This document shows, piece after piece, positions 17,649 through 26,759 of a stretch of 38,147 bases of DNA. The DNA is from Pirellula sp. (lineage in GTDB: Bacteria > Planctomycetota > Planctomycetia > Pirellulales > Pirellulaceae): contig JAJTID010000054.1 of assembly GCA_021300155.1 (NCBI GenBank), positions 1 to 38,147 on the forward strand. The letters are read 5' to 3'. The position numbers were made by a program, and so were the translations under genes. Position 1 is the first letter of the stretch. Each line of letters starts with the position of its first letter. The notes below the pieces were generated by a model. It saw nothing but the letters and a program-made list of their open reading frames with translations, did no database searches and was not told the origin of the DNA.

Positions 17649-19204
17649 AGCTTAGGTCTTGGATCAGTCTCCGCATGTCCGTGCTTGCGTTACTGTGGGT
17701 AATACCCCTGTTGTTGTACGTAGGCATCGGCTTGGTAGCGATGTACCAAATGCGTTGGCTATGGATGGTTGCTCTATCGCTTCCCATGGTCTGGTTGTTG
17801 GCATGGTTAGTTGGCAAGCTTTGGAGACCCGCCAAGCTGAATGTTTCGACTCGAGGAACTCTACTTCAAGCACCTGATTTTTGGACACCGCGAGATGCAG
17901 CAGCCATCTCAATCGTAGAAACGTATCGCGCCGAAGCCGCTGACGTTGATCGCACTACGATCGCAGATCCGACTCGTTACCAACGCGACGCAGAAGCACT
18001 AGCGGAACGGTTGGCGGAGCACTATCACGGTAAGCAACGAGAGCATGCGTTCGAGCCGGTGACGATGATCGAGATCTTTGCAGTCGTTCATTTGGCTGTA
18101 GAAGATTTAGAAGAATGGATGTTGCAGAATGTTCCTGGGAGCGATCTGGCCACGATTGGACAATTGAGTCAACTGCCGCGACTTGCAAACGCGTGGGATA
18201 GTCTTCAAAAAGTTGCCTATTTTGCTTCGGCCTTGTCTAACCCGAGCAAATTGCTGTCCTATCCGCTTTGGCGGAAGTCCGGACGTGTCACGATGGAAAT
18301 TCAGAACGAATTGATTCGGGGGTTGTACCAACGTTATCTGGCACTCATCGGATACTATTTAATCGAGATGTACAGTGGCCGCTTGAGAGGCGGTGCGAAG
18401 CACTACCGAGAACGCTTCGGAGCGATGGCGAACGCCGTCCATGCTGCGGATGGCCAGCTTGAACAACTCTCCGCAGTGAGTGACATCGCAACCACGATCG
18501 CCGTGATGGGGCAAGTCAAAGCGGGCAAATCGAGCTTGATCAATGCGTTGCTTGGAGACGCTTTGGCGCCGACAGGAATACTACCCTTGACCCGTCGAGT
18601 CGAGCGTTACGAGTACCCGATTCCTGGCTCATCGAATATCGTGACGCTTTTAGATACGCCCGGTTATGACGAAGCCGAAGTCACCAAGAAGCAGTTGCAA
18701 GAAATTACAACAGCATCCGAAGCGGCGGACCTGCTTCTGTTGGTATTGGCGGCCAACGTATCGGCTCGTCAAGCGGATCTTGCGTTAGTCAAGCAATTGG
18801 ACCAACATTACCGCGATCGACCGCATCTCAAATCCCCGGTGATTATCGTGGTGCTTACCCATATCGACTTGCTTCGACCCGTTCGCGAGTGGTCGCCACC
18901 ATACGACTGGCGCAATCCCCATTCGCTGAAAGAGCAATCGATTGCCGGTGCCGTTGACTATGTCCGGGAACTATTTGGAGACCGAATAGGAGGCTACGCT
19001 TGCGTGCATACTGGTAACACCCACGTGTCGGATTCGAGCGTATTGGACGAGCTGGTTCCTCAGATTGTACAACACCTCAGTCAAGGCAAGATGGCCGCGA
19101 TCCTCAAGGCATTCTATAAGCAGCTCGGTTCGCAAAGACTCCAGCGGTTACTGAAGCAAACACTGGGTTTGCTAAGGAATGTCTCGCTTCACTCGGGATC
19201 GTGA
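17645..19204 (+). CDS. Membrane-anchored Era/dynamin-like GTPase
   Basis: The ATG at 17645, overlapping the upstream stop, is preferred over an upstream in-frame start at 17540 because it directly precedes two membrane spans (about residues 10-32 and 38-58). The protein then has 519 residues. A long helical region (about 90-280) leads to the G domain: G1 VMGQVKAGKSSLINAL (about 287-302), switch I Thr in PLTRRVERY, G3 LLDTPGYDE, and G4 VLTHIDLL, which here is intact (THID). The layout recalls YcjX/YcjF-type or mitofusin-like bacterial GTPases that act on the inner membrane. The upstream partner has a degenerate G4, so one active and one altered GTPase may work as a pair. A strong hairpin terminator follows 40 nt after the stop. 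Confidence 0.85.
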   Translation: MKLRSWISLRMSVLALLWVIPLLLYVGIGLVAMYQMRWLWMVALSLPMVWLLAWLVGKLWRPAKLNVSTRGTLLQAPDFWTPRDAAAISIVETYRAEAADVDRTTIADPTRYQRDAEALAERLAEHYHGKQREHAFEPVTMIEIFAVVHLAVEDLEEWMLQNVPGSDLATIGQLSQLPRLANAWDSLQKVAYFASALSNPSKLLSYPLWRKSGRVTMEIQNELIRGLYQRYLALIGYYLIEMYSGRLRGGAKHYRERFGAMANAVHAADGQLEQLSAVSDIATTIAVMGQVKAGKSSLINALLGDALAPTGILPLTRRVERYEYPIPGSSNIVTLLDTPGYDEAEVTKKQLQEITTASEAADLLLLVLAANVSARQADLALVKQLDQHYRDRPHLKSPVIIVVLTHIDLLRPVREWSPPYDWRNPHSLKEQSIAGAVDYVRELFGDRIGGYACVHTGNTHVSDSSVLDELVPQIVQHLSQGKMAAILKAFYKQLGSQRLQRLLKQTLGLLRNVSLHSGS

Positions 19205-19243
19205 GTCATACTTTAGCGAAACTGATATCCCAAGACACGTAGT

Positions 19244-19272
19244 GGCCATCGTGACAGCGATGGCCCTTCTTT
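19244..19272 (+). terminator. Rho-independent-type terminator after the GTPase pair
   Basis: GGCCATCG (19244-19251), a six-base loop and CGATGGCC (19258-19265) form a perfect 8-bp stem followed by CTTCTTT. It lies 40 nt behind the second GTPase stop and 25 nt before the ABC transporter start, so it separates the two transcription units. Confidence 0.65.
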
Positions 19273-19296
19273 CAGGAATGCGATTATGAGGCAAGA

Positions 19297-21011
19297 ATGT
19301 TCGGACAGAGAAGGAAAGGCAAAACACCGCGGTTTGTCGGGCTCGCCGTGCCTATTGGTACTCCGAAGACAAGTGGAAAGCTCGCAGCCTATTGGCTCTG
19401 TTGGCGTTATTGTTGTTGGGAAACACAGCCTTCAGCGTATTTCTCAATGAGCAAGCGGGAGAATTCACCTCCGCGCTAGCCGCTCACGACTCTGAACGAT
19501 ACTGGATTTCCATTTACAAGTCGGTTAGCCTCATCGCTGCGGCATCGCCGTTTTATGTATTCTATTACTTTGTTCGCGACAAGCTTGTCAATTACTGGCG
19601 TCGTTGGCTGACACACAATTTCCTAGACACTTACTTTCGAAATAATGCTTTTTACAAACTAGCATTCAATACCGAGATCGACAATCCCGATCAGCGCATT
19701 GCCGAGGATATAAACACTTTCACGCTGAAATCGATTTACTATTTCCTACTCGCTATTGAAACTACTCTCCAGCTGGTTGCGTTCAGCGGCGTTCTTTGGT
19801 CCATATCGAAGACACTTGTTTTGTTCTTGGTTTTCTATGCAACCATTGGTACGCTAGTCGCCAGCATGGTTTTCGGAAGGAGTTTGGTTGCCCTCAATTT
19901 TTTCCAATTAAAGCGTGAAGCTGATTTTCGATTTAGTTTGGTTCGCGTACGAGAGAATGCGGAGTCCATCGCATTCTACCGTGGAGAAGCGCCGGAGTCG
20001 CTCAACATCAAGCGACGATTTGCGGATGCATTCGAAAATTACAATCGGATCATCAACTGGCAGTGGTTCTTGAATCTCTTTCAATATTTTTATAGCTCAG
20101 TGACCTTGATCTTGCCTGGAATTATCCTTGCTCCCCAAGTTTTGTCTGGTGAGATTGAGGTTGGACGTGTAGTGCAAGCTGCTGGTGCATTCGCGGCAAT
20201 CTTCGCAGCCTTGACCGTGATCGTCAATAACTTCGATTCCCTGAGTCGCTTCGCTGCAGGTGTCAGCCGATTGGACAAGTTCGCAAATTCTCTAGAGAAT
20301 TCAGCTTTGGCTCACACTCACGACAGTGAGGTGATTACGACGCATGAAGGAGAACGCTTGGTATTGGAAAACCTTTCGCTGCAAACGCCCGACTACAAGC
20401 GGACCTTGATCGTCGATCTTTCCATGAAGGTCATACCAAAAGAGGGTGTGCTTATTATCGGAGCCAGCGGAGGCGGCAAAAGTTCCTTGCTTAGAGCGAT
20501 TGCCGGCCTATGGGACGCGGGAAATGGAACCATCATTCGACCGCCGCTAAACGAAATCTTTTTCTTGCCGCAACGTCCCTACATGATCATTGGTACGCTA
20601 AGGGGACAGCTGCAGTATCCGAGCAACAAGAAGAGCACCGACGAAGAACTGCTTGACGTGCTTGAAGACGTTAACTTAGCAGATTTGCCAGAACGGTTTG
20701 GCGGTTTGGACATCGAATCCGATTGGGGAAAGATCCTATCGCTAGGCGAACAGCAGCGAGTCGCATTTGCTCGTGTACTAATTGCCAAACCTCGGTATGT
20801 CATTTTGGATGAAGCAACCAGCGCGTTGGATTCGAAAAATGAAGACAAGCTTTACCAAAAGCTACTCGATTCCGGTGCAACACTTATTAGTGTCAGTCAT
20901 CGTCTGAACATCCTTAAGTTCCACAAGCATGTCCTGAATATGATTGGTGATGGCTGTTGGCAAATATCGCTTGCTAAGGACATGGACGCAGGAGCACCCA
21001 AAGCTAACTAA
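19297..21011 (+). CDS. SbmA/BacA/YddA-type ABC transporter, apparent frameshift near 19346
   Basis: This is a fused permease-ATPase of the PF06472-like family. The permease part carries NTAFSVFLNEQAGEFTSAL and DNPDQRIAEDI typical of YddA-like exporters/importers. The ATPase part has Walker A IIGASGGGKSSLL, signature SLGEQQRVAFAR and Walker B YVILDEATSALD. The first ATG with a good ribosome-binding site (GAGG, 6 nt upstream) is 19297 and reads MFGQRRKGKTPRFVGLA. The family sequence then continues one frame away as RAYWYSEDKWKARSLL. One missing C in the CC at 19346-19347 would explain this. The only in-frame start without a shift is TTG at 19392, inside the first membrane span, which is unlikely. 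The gene ends 8 nt inside a convergent HAD gene. Confidence 0.82.
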
Positions 21012-21915
21012 GGCTGCCTAGGACAACGGCTCCTTCAAATGACTCGTAGTCACCTTCAGGGTCGACAATGCAGAATTGATATGACTGCGCGGCGATCGAG
21101 TCGACGATCATGTTCGCAAACGATGATTTTCCGCTTCCGGAAGCTCCGCAAACCAAGCACGGTGCTCCGAACGAAGGTAAGCAAACTTCGCCGCTGTCAG
21201 TGGTCGCCATCGGTAGCTTGTGCCGCTGTGGTATGACCTCGAATGATTGCAGGTCATCTGACACAATGCGATCGATCAGTAATTCGACATCGGCGCCGTG
21301 GTCGGCGGGCAACACCATATCAACAACTTCCTTCAAAGATGGCAGTGCATTCGCAACGGCAGCCGAGAACTCGCAAACCTGTAAAAATGCATGATCGTTT
21401 TCTGCATCCCCTACACCCACAGTATTGTGGGGCGATAGCTTCATTTCCTTAAGTGCCAGCGCCAAACCGAAGGCTTTGTTGACACCGGCGGGGAGAACCA
21501 TCACAGCGCCTTTGTTAAAAATGATCTGTCGTTCTAAACCGAGATCACGGATTGCCTCAAGGACAGTATTCTCAAATGGACTCCAAGTTGCGATGACACA
21601 GCGTCCGACAGAAATCGAGATTATACCGCGATGGGAAAGGGCTTCTACAAGCGCCTGGGATGGCGGCTTACCGACCAAGATTTCTTTATCCGTGGAGGGC
21701 TCATAAAGCAGGCCGCCGTCCTCGGCCACGACCCCGTGAAACAAATACAAATCCGAAAAAACTGACTTTAGCTGAGGTAACTCGCGACCTGTGACCATAA
21801 TCAGTCGCCTGCCGGAGGCTACAAAACGATGAAGGACTACAAGCGTTTCTTGAGACACACATCCATCGAGTGCCAAGGTTTCGTCGTAGTCAGTTGCCAG
21901 TACTTGATAGCGCAT
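21004..21915 (-). CDS. HAD-IIB phosphatase fused to a truncated P-loop domain
   Basis: Residues 1-215 form a Cof/sucrose-phosphatase-like HAD hydrolase: motif I DYDETLALDG (a variant of DxDGT), motif II IMVTGRE, the conserved Lys in NKGA, and motif IV GVGDAENDHAFL. Such enzymes release phosphate from sugar phosphates. After a linker, residues about 255-303 start a second domain with a Walker A motif CGASGSGKSSFAN and VDPEGDYESFEG. This resembles HerA/DUF87-type ATPases found fused to such HADs in longer homologues. The protein stops some 30 residues past the P-loop, exactly where the convergent ABC transporter gene begins to overlap, so the ATPase half has been lost. The HAD part may still work. 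It lies 44 nt behind the GH13 gene and probably shares its transcript. Confidence 0.83.
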   Translation of the reverse strand: MRYQVLATDYDETLALDGCVSQETLVVLHRFVASGRRLIMVTGRELPQLKSVFSDLYLFHGVVAEDGGLLYEPSTDKEILVGKPPSQALVEALSHRGIISISVGRCVIATWSPFENTVLEAIRDLGLERQIIFNKGAVMVLPAGVNKAFGLALALKEMKLSPHNTVGVGDAENDHAFLQVCEFSAAVANALPSLKEVVDMVLPADHGADVELLIDRIVSDDLQSFEVIPQRHKLPMATTDSGEVCLPSFGAPCLVCGASGSGKSSFANMIVDSIAAQSYQFCIVDPEGDYESFEGAVVLGSLS

Positions 21916-21959
21916 AAGATGCGCGGTGTTACTTGATTCGCTTGCTTAGAACGTAAGTT

Positions 21960-23807
21960 CTATGCGTCTAAACGGTCCTGCGAAAAGATCAACACGCTGT
22001 AGGGTCCGATGCTGATCGTACCCTCGGCCGGAAAATCGTCTCGTTGCACAATGTTTGGATCCTGAGGCATGCCGGTTTTCTCCAACGGAATGACCACATC
22101 CGAGCAAGCTTGGTTGCCAAAGCCACGGCTGTAACCATTCCAATCGCTGTTCAGTCGTAGTCGCCATGTCCCCGCCGATGGAAAGCCAAGCTGATAATTC
22201 TCGTGGGCCGAATGAGAAAGGTTGACAACGACAATCACATCGTCGCCGGGGCCACCTTGATGCCAACGATGATAAGCGATAACGTTATCAGCCTGATTCT
22301 GATGAAAGGTATTTAACCCCGATCCGCAAAGCCCACGCGTTGAGTCGAATCGGTTAAGTCGAAGATGAATCAGGTCGCGATACATTCGCACGAGCCCGCT
22401 GAACTCTTCCGATTTATGCCAATCGAGCGGCACCGAATCTTGGAACCAGCCGTCTTCGAGGAATTCCTGTCCCTGAAACAACATCGGGATACCTGGTGCT
22501 GTAAGGACCAATGCTGCGGCCAATGTAGTTCGCTTCTGCGCAAACCAGCTGTCGGGATTCTCTGGATCGATTTCCGAGGCGACGCGCGCCTTGCCATTTG
22601 CTACTTCGTCGTGAGACTCACTAAAGACAACACGCTGAAATGGGTCACCGTTGTAGCCACCTTCAAGCGCTTGACGAATACTGTCCAGCGACCGTTGATC
22701 GTCGCGAGCAACGATTACCGCCGCCCTTATCGGATGCACAAATCGAGCGCCCCATTGCGCGGTAAAGCTGGCTCCCCCCTGATCTAAGGGCTTGGTGATT
22801 CGGTCGTCGGTCCGCATGTCTTCGGCGATTGTAATCCGCCCCGGATACTTCTCATGCACTTCGCGATTGATCCATTGAGTCAGGCTCCATCCGTCGGGCA
22901 GGTCGGCCCCCGGATCGCCGTTGCCTCGGACGTTATGCATAAACAGTGTCATGTCAAATCGAAGACCATCGACGTGATATTCTTCTAGCCACATCATGGC
23001 ATTGTCTCGAATAAACTGACGCACTTCGCCCCGACCGTAATCTGGACGAGTGGCCCCCCAAGGAGTCTCTGAATGCCAATCGTTATAGAAATAGATCCCG
23101 CCCAATCCGTTTTCGCTCCAGCCATCAAACTGCCACAGATCCAAATCGGTCGGACCGAAGTGATTGTAGACTACGTCCAGGACCACCCCTATCCCTGCTT
23201 GATGTACCGCTTTGATGAACCGCTTAAAGCCTGTCGGACCACCGTAATTTGCTTCCACTGCGAATATGCATGAAGGGTTATAACCCCATGAAGTGTAACC
23301 ACCGAATTCAGCCAACGGCATCACTTCGATAACGTTTACCCCTAATTGCTTCAGATAATCGAGTTTTTGGAGAGTCTCATCGAAACTGTTTGTTCCACCG
23401 TCCTTGGTGTCGTGGAAAGTACCCAAGTGCATTTCATAGATCACCAGTTCGTTGATAGGCGGGAGATGGAAATCGTCGCCTTCCCAGTCAAATTGCGGGT
23501 TGTGAACCACCGAGTTACCGATGGAACTGGTCACTTGGCGTGCATAGGGATCGATGCGCATCATTTGCTTTTCGCCGTTTACAATGCGATAGCGATATTC
23601 ATTGCCAATTGCAGCCGTCGCAATGTCCGCATACCAATAGCCATTGCTTTCTTTAATCATAGCGTGTGAGTCGGGCGACCATTCGTTGAACGAGCCAGTG
23701 ACGAAGACCGCATCCGCGTGCGGTGCCCAAACGCGGAACGCAACGCCAGCACCGTGCAGAACGGCTCCCATGCCGGAGCGAACTTTCTCTGAGACAACTG
23801 ATGACAC
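21960..23807 (-). CDS. GH13 alpha-amylase-family enzyme with CBM48 (glucan branching-like)
   Basis: The GTG at 23807 is used, with GGAG 8 nt upstream. Residues about 12-95 are a CBM48/N-terminal beta-sandwich (FRVWAPHADAVFVTGSFNEW). The GH13 barrel (about 115-480) shows all four conserved regions: I DVVYNHFGP, II GLRFDMTLF with nucleophile Asp285, III ITIAEDM with acid/base Glu329, and IV FSESHDEV with Asp400. A C-terminal beta domain ends the 615-residue protein. This is the layout of glycogen branching enzymes and maltooligosyltrehalose trehalohydrolases; I favour a branching-type enzyme but cannot decide. It sits in a run of stress genes and is followed by a HAD sugar phosphatase, suggesting glucan or compatible-solute handling under stress. 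Confidence 0.87.
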   Translation of the reverse strand: MSSVVSEKVRSGMGAVLHGAGVAFRVWAPHADAVFVTGSFNEWSPDSHAMIKESNGYWYADIATAAIGNEYRYRIVNGEKQMMRIDPYARQVTSSIGNSVVHNPQFDWEGDDFHLPPINELVIYEMHLGTFHDTKDGGTNSFDETLQKLDYLKQLGVNVIEVMPLAEFGGYTSWGYNPSCIFAVEANYGGPTGFKRFIKAVHQAGIGVVLDVVYNHFGPTDLDLWQFDGWSENGLGGIYFYNDWHSETPWGATRPDYGRGEVRQFIRDNAMMWLEEYHVDGLRFDMTLFMHNVRGNGDPGADLPDGWSLTQWINREVHEKYPGRITIAEDMRTDDRITKPLDQGGASFTAQWGARFVHPIRAAVIVARDDQRSLDSIRQALEGGYNGDPFQRVVFSESHDEVANGKARVASEIDPENPDSWFAQKRTTLAAALVLTAPGIPMLFQGQEFLEDGWFQDSVPLDWHKSEEFSGLVRMYRDLIHLRLNRFDSTRGLCGSGLNTFHQNQADNVIAYHRWHQGGPGDDVIVVVNLSHSAHENYQLGFPSAGTWRLRLNSDWNGYSRGFGNQACSDVVIPLEKTGMPQDPNIVQRDDFPAEGTISIGPYSVLIFSQDRLDA

Positions 23808-23834
23808 TCAATGGCTCCTCATTTAGTTTAGGTC

Positions 23835-25679
23835 TCAAATCGAAGTGGACTCGACTCGCGACAAGCGAGGCTGTGACAGTAGGCGAATCTGTCCTTGAGC
23901 GTCGGCCAATTTCGCAACCACCATTGCGTCAAGTCCGATCCGCTCTCTCGCCTTACTCAAATCGTCTTGTACATCCCACAATCCGACGACTAGTTTCATC
24001 TCGGGAAGTCGATCGCGGAGACGTTTGCATAGATGTCGAGCATGCATTGCTGCAGCAGGAGGTGTAGCGGAAAGACAAATCACATCGGGCTTACGTTGTT
24101 CAACAATATCGACAAGTTCGCTGGCCAATGACGCAAGGGAGATAGCTTGTACGAGGCGACCGCTATTCGCAAGGACTTGTGCAAGCATCATGGCGGTGAT
24201 CTCATCCGCTTCGGTTCTCGCCGGTATGCAGAGGATCGATAACGCCGGAGCCTCGACCGCCGAAGAATCTTGACTCATATCGTCTTCCGATGACTGCTTT
24301 TTCTCGATGTCCGATTTTTCATGTGCGCGCTGAAGACTTTCACCATGATACTGAATCATGTCTTTCAGGCTTTGCATAATGAATTTGTGCTTGCCGTCAT
24401 TAAGCTCGCCGAGTTGCCAATGGGTTTCGGCCATAGCCAACGCAGGGATGAGGACCGTGTCGTAGACTTCGACCAACGGTATCTTCTGAAGATGTTCTTC
24501 GAACAATTCCGCAGCCTCCTCCTGGTCTCCCGCCACGAGGCGCTGATAGATGCGTTCCTGGGGCTCAAAAACAGGCTCGCTTCCAAGCAAGATGTCGAGA
24601 AAGGATAGTTCAGGGACGTGCTTGCCGACCACGAGAATACAAACGGTCAATGCAGTTGCCAGCAGAAGCCCTACTGGTCCCCACAACCACATCCAAAAGA
24701 ACGCAGCTATCAAGACAGCTACCGCCGACACGCCGGTATTCTTGCCGTAGACCCAGGGCTCTAATAAGTTGTTGTTGAAAAGCTCGAGCGCCACAAACAG
24801 CCCAACGGTCAACAGAGGCGCGAGCCAACCTGTTGAGATGGCCATCGAAAGCCCAATCGGCATCACGGCGGCGATCCAAGGGCCGATATAGGGAATAAAT
24901 CTCAATGCCATCGCCAGAATACCCCACAACAGAACGTTGGGAACACCAATGAGATAGAGGCCGATTCCGACTGAAATGCCGAAGGCGAGATTGATAAGAA
25001 GCAGCGTCGACAAATAGCGGCTAACCCGTGCTCCAGCATCTTCGATCGTCTGAGTCGTCAACGTAATCTGGGTCTTTCCAATCAGGTGAATGAATCGATC
25101 TCGCAAATCCTCACGCCGGACTAAGAAGAATATTACGAGCACAATAACAATGCTGGTGCTCCCTAAAACTTCAAGCAATGTGCCGTACATGCCACCAAAG
25201 ACTTGCAATGGGCTCGCAGGAGAAGTGAGCACGCGAACCGAGAAGGGTAGTTCAAGTGTCCCTCGTGGTTCCTCAATCGGTGTCGATGCCGAAAGATTCT
25301 GCCCCATTCCTTCGGCTGTTTTTGTCAGTTTGCTCAGCAACGTTACGGCGTACTGGTTAACCGTGTTGAACTTCGCCCCAATGTTGTGCTGATACTCTGG
25401 GATCTTCGGCGACAGGCTAGTCAATTGAACGACCACCAGCCACAAAACAATGCCCAGCAAAGAAAAGCCGAAGAAGGCCGTCATCAATACCGCAGGAATC
25501 CTGCTAAGCCTCCACCGTTCCATCCAGCCACATATCGGGCTCAACATAAAACTCAGAAGCACTGCTAACGTCAATGGAATCAATAGTGCCTTGGCAAGGT
25601 AAAGCGCGGCCACGACCACAGCAATCGACGCGAGTGTCAGAATCCAAGACGTTTTAGCGATCGCTTCGGGACGTTTCAT
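23835..25679 (-). CDS. AI-2E-type permease fused to a cobalamin-binding-like C-terminal domain
   Basis: Residues 1-370 form the PF01594 permease: two N-terminal spans, a soluble segment (about 75-180), then five or so spans with ALRFIPYIGPWIAAVMP and ELFNNNLLEPWVYG, which are hallmark phrases. The remaining 240 residues are soluble. A four-helix part (about 385-470) holds MAETHWQLGELNDGKHKFIM, as in cobalamin-binding cap domains. A Rossmann-like part (about 495-600) holds LSILCIPARTEADEITAMML and VICLSATPPAAAM. The DxHxxG cobalamin motif is not seen, so cofactor binding is doubtful. Family members export or import small molecules. The tail suggests a sensory input. It is in a likely operon with the GH13 gene 27 nt downstream. 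Confidence 0.88.
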   Translation of the reverse strand: MKRPEAIAKTSWILTLASIAVVVAALYLAKALLIPLTLAVLLSFMLSPICGWMERWRLSRIPAVLMTAFFGFSLLGIVLWLVVVQLTSLSPKIPEYQHNIGAKFNTVNQYAVTLLSKLTKTAEGMGQNLSASTPIEEPRGTLELPFSVRVLTSPASPLQVFGGMYGTLLEVLGSTSIVIVLVIFFLVRREDLRDRFIHLIGKTQITLTTQTIEDAGARVSRYLSTLLLINLAFGISVGIGLYLIGVPNVLLWGILAMALRFIPYIGPWIAAVMPIGLSMAISTGWLAPLLTVGLFVALELFNNNLLEPWVYGKNTGVSAVAVLIAAFFWMWLWGPVGLLLATALTVCILVVGKHVPELSFLDILLGSEPVFEPQERIYQRLVAGDQEEAAELFEEHLQKIPLVEVYDTVLIPALAMAETHWQLGELNDGKHKFIMQSLKDMIQYHGESLQRAHEKSDIEKKQSSEDDMSQDSSAVEAPALSILCIPARTEADEITAMMLAQVLANSGRLVQAISLASLASELVDIVEQRKPDVICLSATPPAAAMHARHLCKRLRDRLPEMKLVVGLWDVQDDLSKARERIGLDAMVVAKLADAQGQIRLLSQPRLSRVESTSI

Positions 25680-25758
25680 GGGACTTTCTTTGTAATGTGC
25701 GAATTACGTCAGAAGCTATGCTGAGCATTCTGTCGTTTAAGAATCGTCTGTGCTTCGC

Positions 25759-26232
25759 TCATGCCTTAGTCCTCCAAGAATTGTTAGGACCATTTTGGTT
25801 TCGAGTTAACCGGTCACGTACGAGTATTTTTTTCAGCCAACGCAGATTGCGAACGAGTTCTTGTTGCGATCGTTGCAGAACAGTCATCTGCTTGCGGACT
25901 TGAAACCAGCCGATCATGGTCAGCAATCCGCTCAAAACCGTTCCAGCCAATACGGCTATCAAAAATCCCGCAGCGTAAGATATTTCGAAGACTTGAATGA
26001 GCAAAAGCGCAATAGCTACTAGCGCCACGGGAAAGCAGCCGGTGCCGAGCGCTACGCCGCATAGCAAAATCAAGCCTGGAAAAAATCCGTGCTGACGGCA
26101 TTCCCGTACGTCCGTAACAAAAAGCTGTGCCTGCAATTCCACAAGGGTCGATACGCCTTTAAGAAAATCGCTCATGTCGCTACCTAGGCTGCTGCCGATC
26201 GGCTCTGACGACCCATTCTTTTGGCTTACCAT
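25759..26232 (-). CDS. Holin-superfamily-III-like small membrane protein (DUF1469-type)
   Basis: The 157-residue protein has a soluble N-terminus with LVELQAQLFVTDVRE, followed by two membrane helices (about 53-78 and 85-112). A basic C-terminal helix follows (QQELVRNLRWLKKILVRDR). This is the layout of the Phage_holin_3_6 family, which despite the name is common in non-phage stress gene clusters next to CsbD and DUF883 proteins, as here. Its role is unknown; a membrane-stabilising or curvature role is only a guess. An internal ATG at 26175 is a possible alternative start, since neither site has a strong ribosome-binding sequence. It lies between a DUF883-like gene and the AI-2E-type permease. 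Confidence 0.72.
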   Translation of the reverse strand: MVSQKNGSSEPIGSSLGSDMSDFLKGVSTLVELQAQLFVTDVRECRQHGFFPGLILLCGVALGTGCFPVALVAIALLLIQVFEISYAAGFLIAVLAGTVLSGLLTMIGWFQVRKQMTVLQRSQQELVRNLRWLKKILVRDRLTRNQNGPNNSWRTKA

Positions 26233-26302
26233 CGTCGGATGATTACTCCGGAAGGTTTGAAAAGCAATTCGCGCCGACTGTCGGGAATTCGATCGATCAA
26301 CA

Positions 26303-26746
26303 TCAATTGTTCTCTCTTGATTTCGCGGCCTCTAGGGATCTGTTCGACTGTTTAGCAAGCAACATGGCAGCTTGCTTCCCGACATACGATGACAATCCCC
26401 GCATCAAGAAACTGCCAACAAACGACAGTACTAGATCACGGGTTTTTCCCTTCTGCGGTAGGTTCGCTGCCTCGACAGGGTGGCTTTGCGTCTCCGCTTC
26501 GGACAGCTTCTCTCCATCCCGTTTCGATCGAAAAGGCCCCCACCATACGATCAAGTACCCCACAGCAAACGCGGTGGCCAAACCGGCCCACGGATATGCC
26601 TTCATGTAAGAACGCCAATCGCTCATCTCACGGACTCCCTCGACGGTATTCTGGACACTTTCATCCAAGTCGCGTCGCACCTCCTCCATCCGCTGTTGGA
26701 TTGCATTTTTTTCTATACAGTCGTTCAATCTCTTCTCCTCCACCAC
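26303..26746 (-). CDS. DUF883/YqjD-like membrane-anchored stress protein
   Basis: The protein has an N-terminal helix rich in Glu and Arg (RMEEVRRDLDESVQNTVEGV), a membrane segment (WAGLATAFAVGYLIVWWG) and a weakly hydrophobic C-terminal helix. This layout matches ElaB/YqjD/DUF883-like proteins that tether ribosomes or bind the inner membrane under stress; the match is by layout more than sequence. The start is uncertain: the longest frame opens with GTG at 26746. However, a strong GGAGGAG lies just inside it, so the TTG at 26728 may be the real start. It lies 13 nt downstream of the CsbD-DUF883 gene and is clearly in the same operon. Confidence 0.68.
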   Translation of the reverse strand: MVEEKRLNDCIEKNAIQQRMEEVRRDLDESVQNTVEGVREMSDWRSYMKAYPWAGLATAFAVGYLIVWWGPFRSKRDGEKLSEAETQSHPVEAANLPQKGKTRDLVLSFVGSFLMRGLSSYVGKQAAMLLAKQSNRSLEAAKSRENN

Positions 26747-26759
26747 AACTTTTTAAGTT

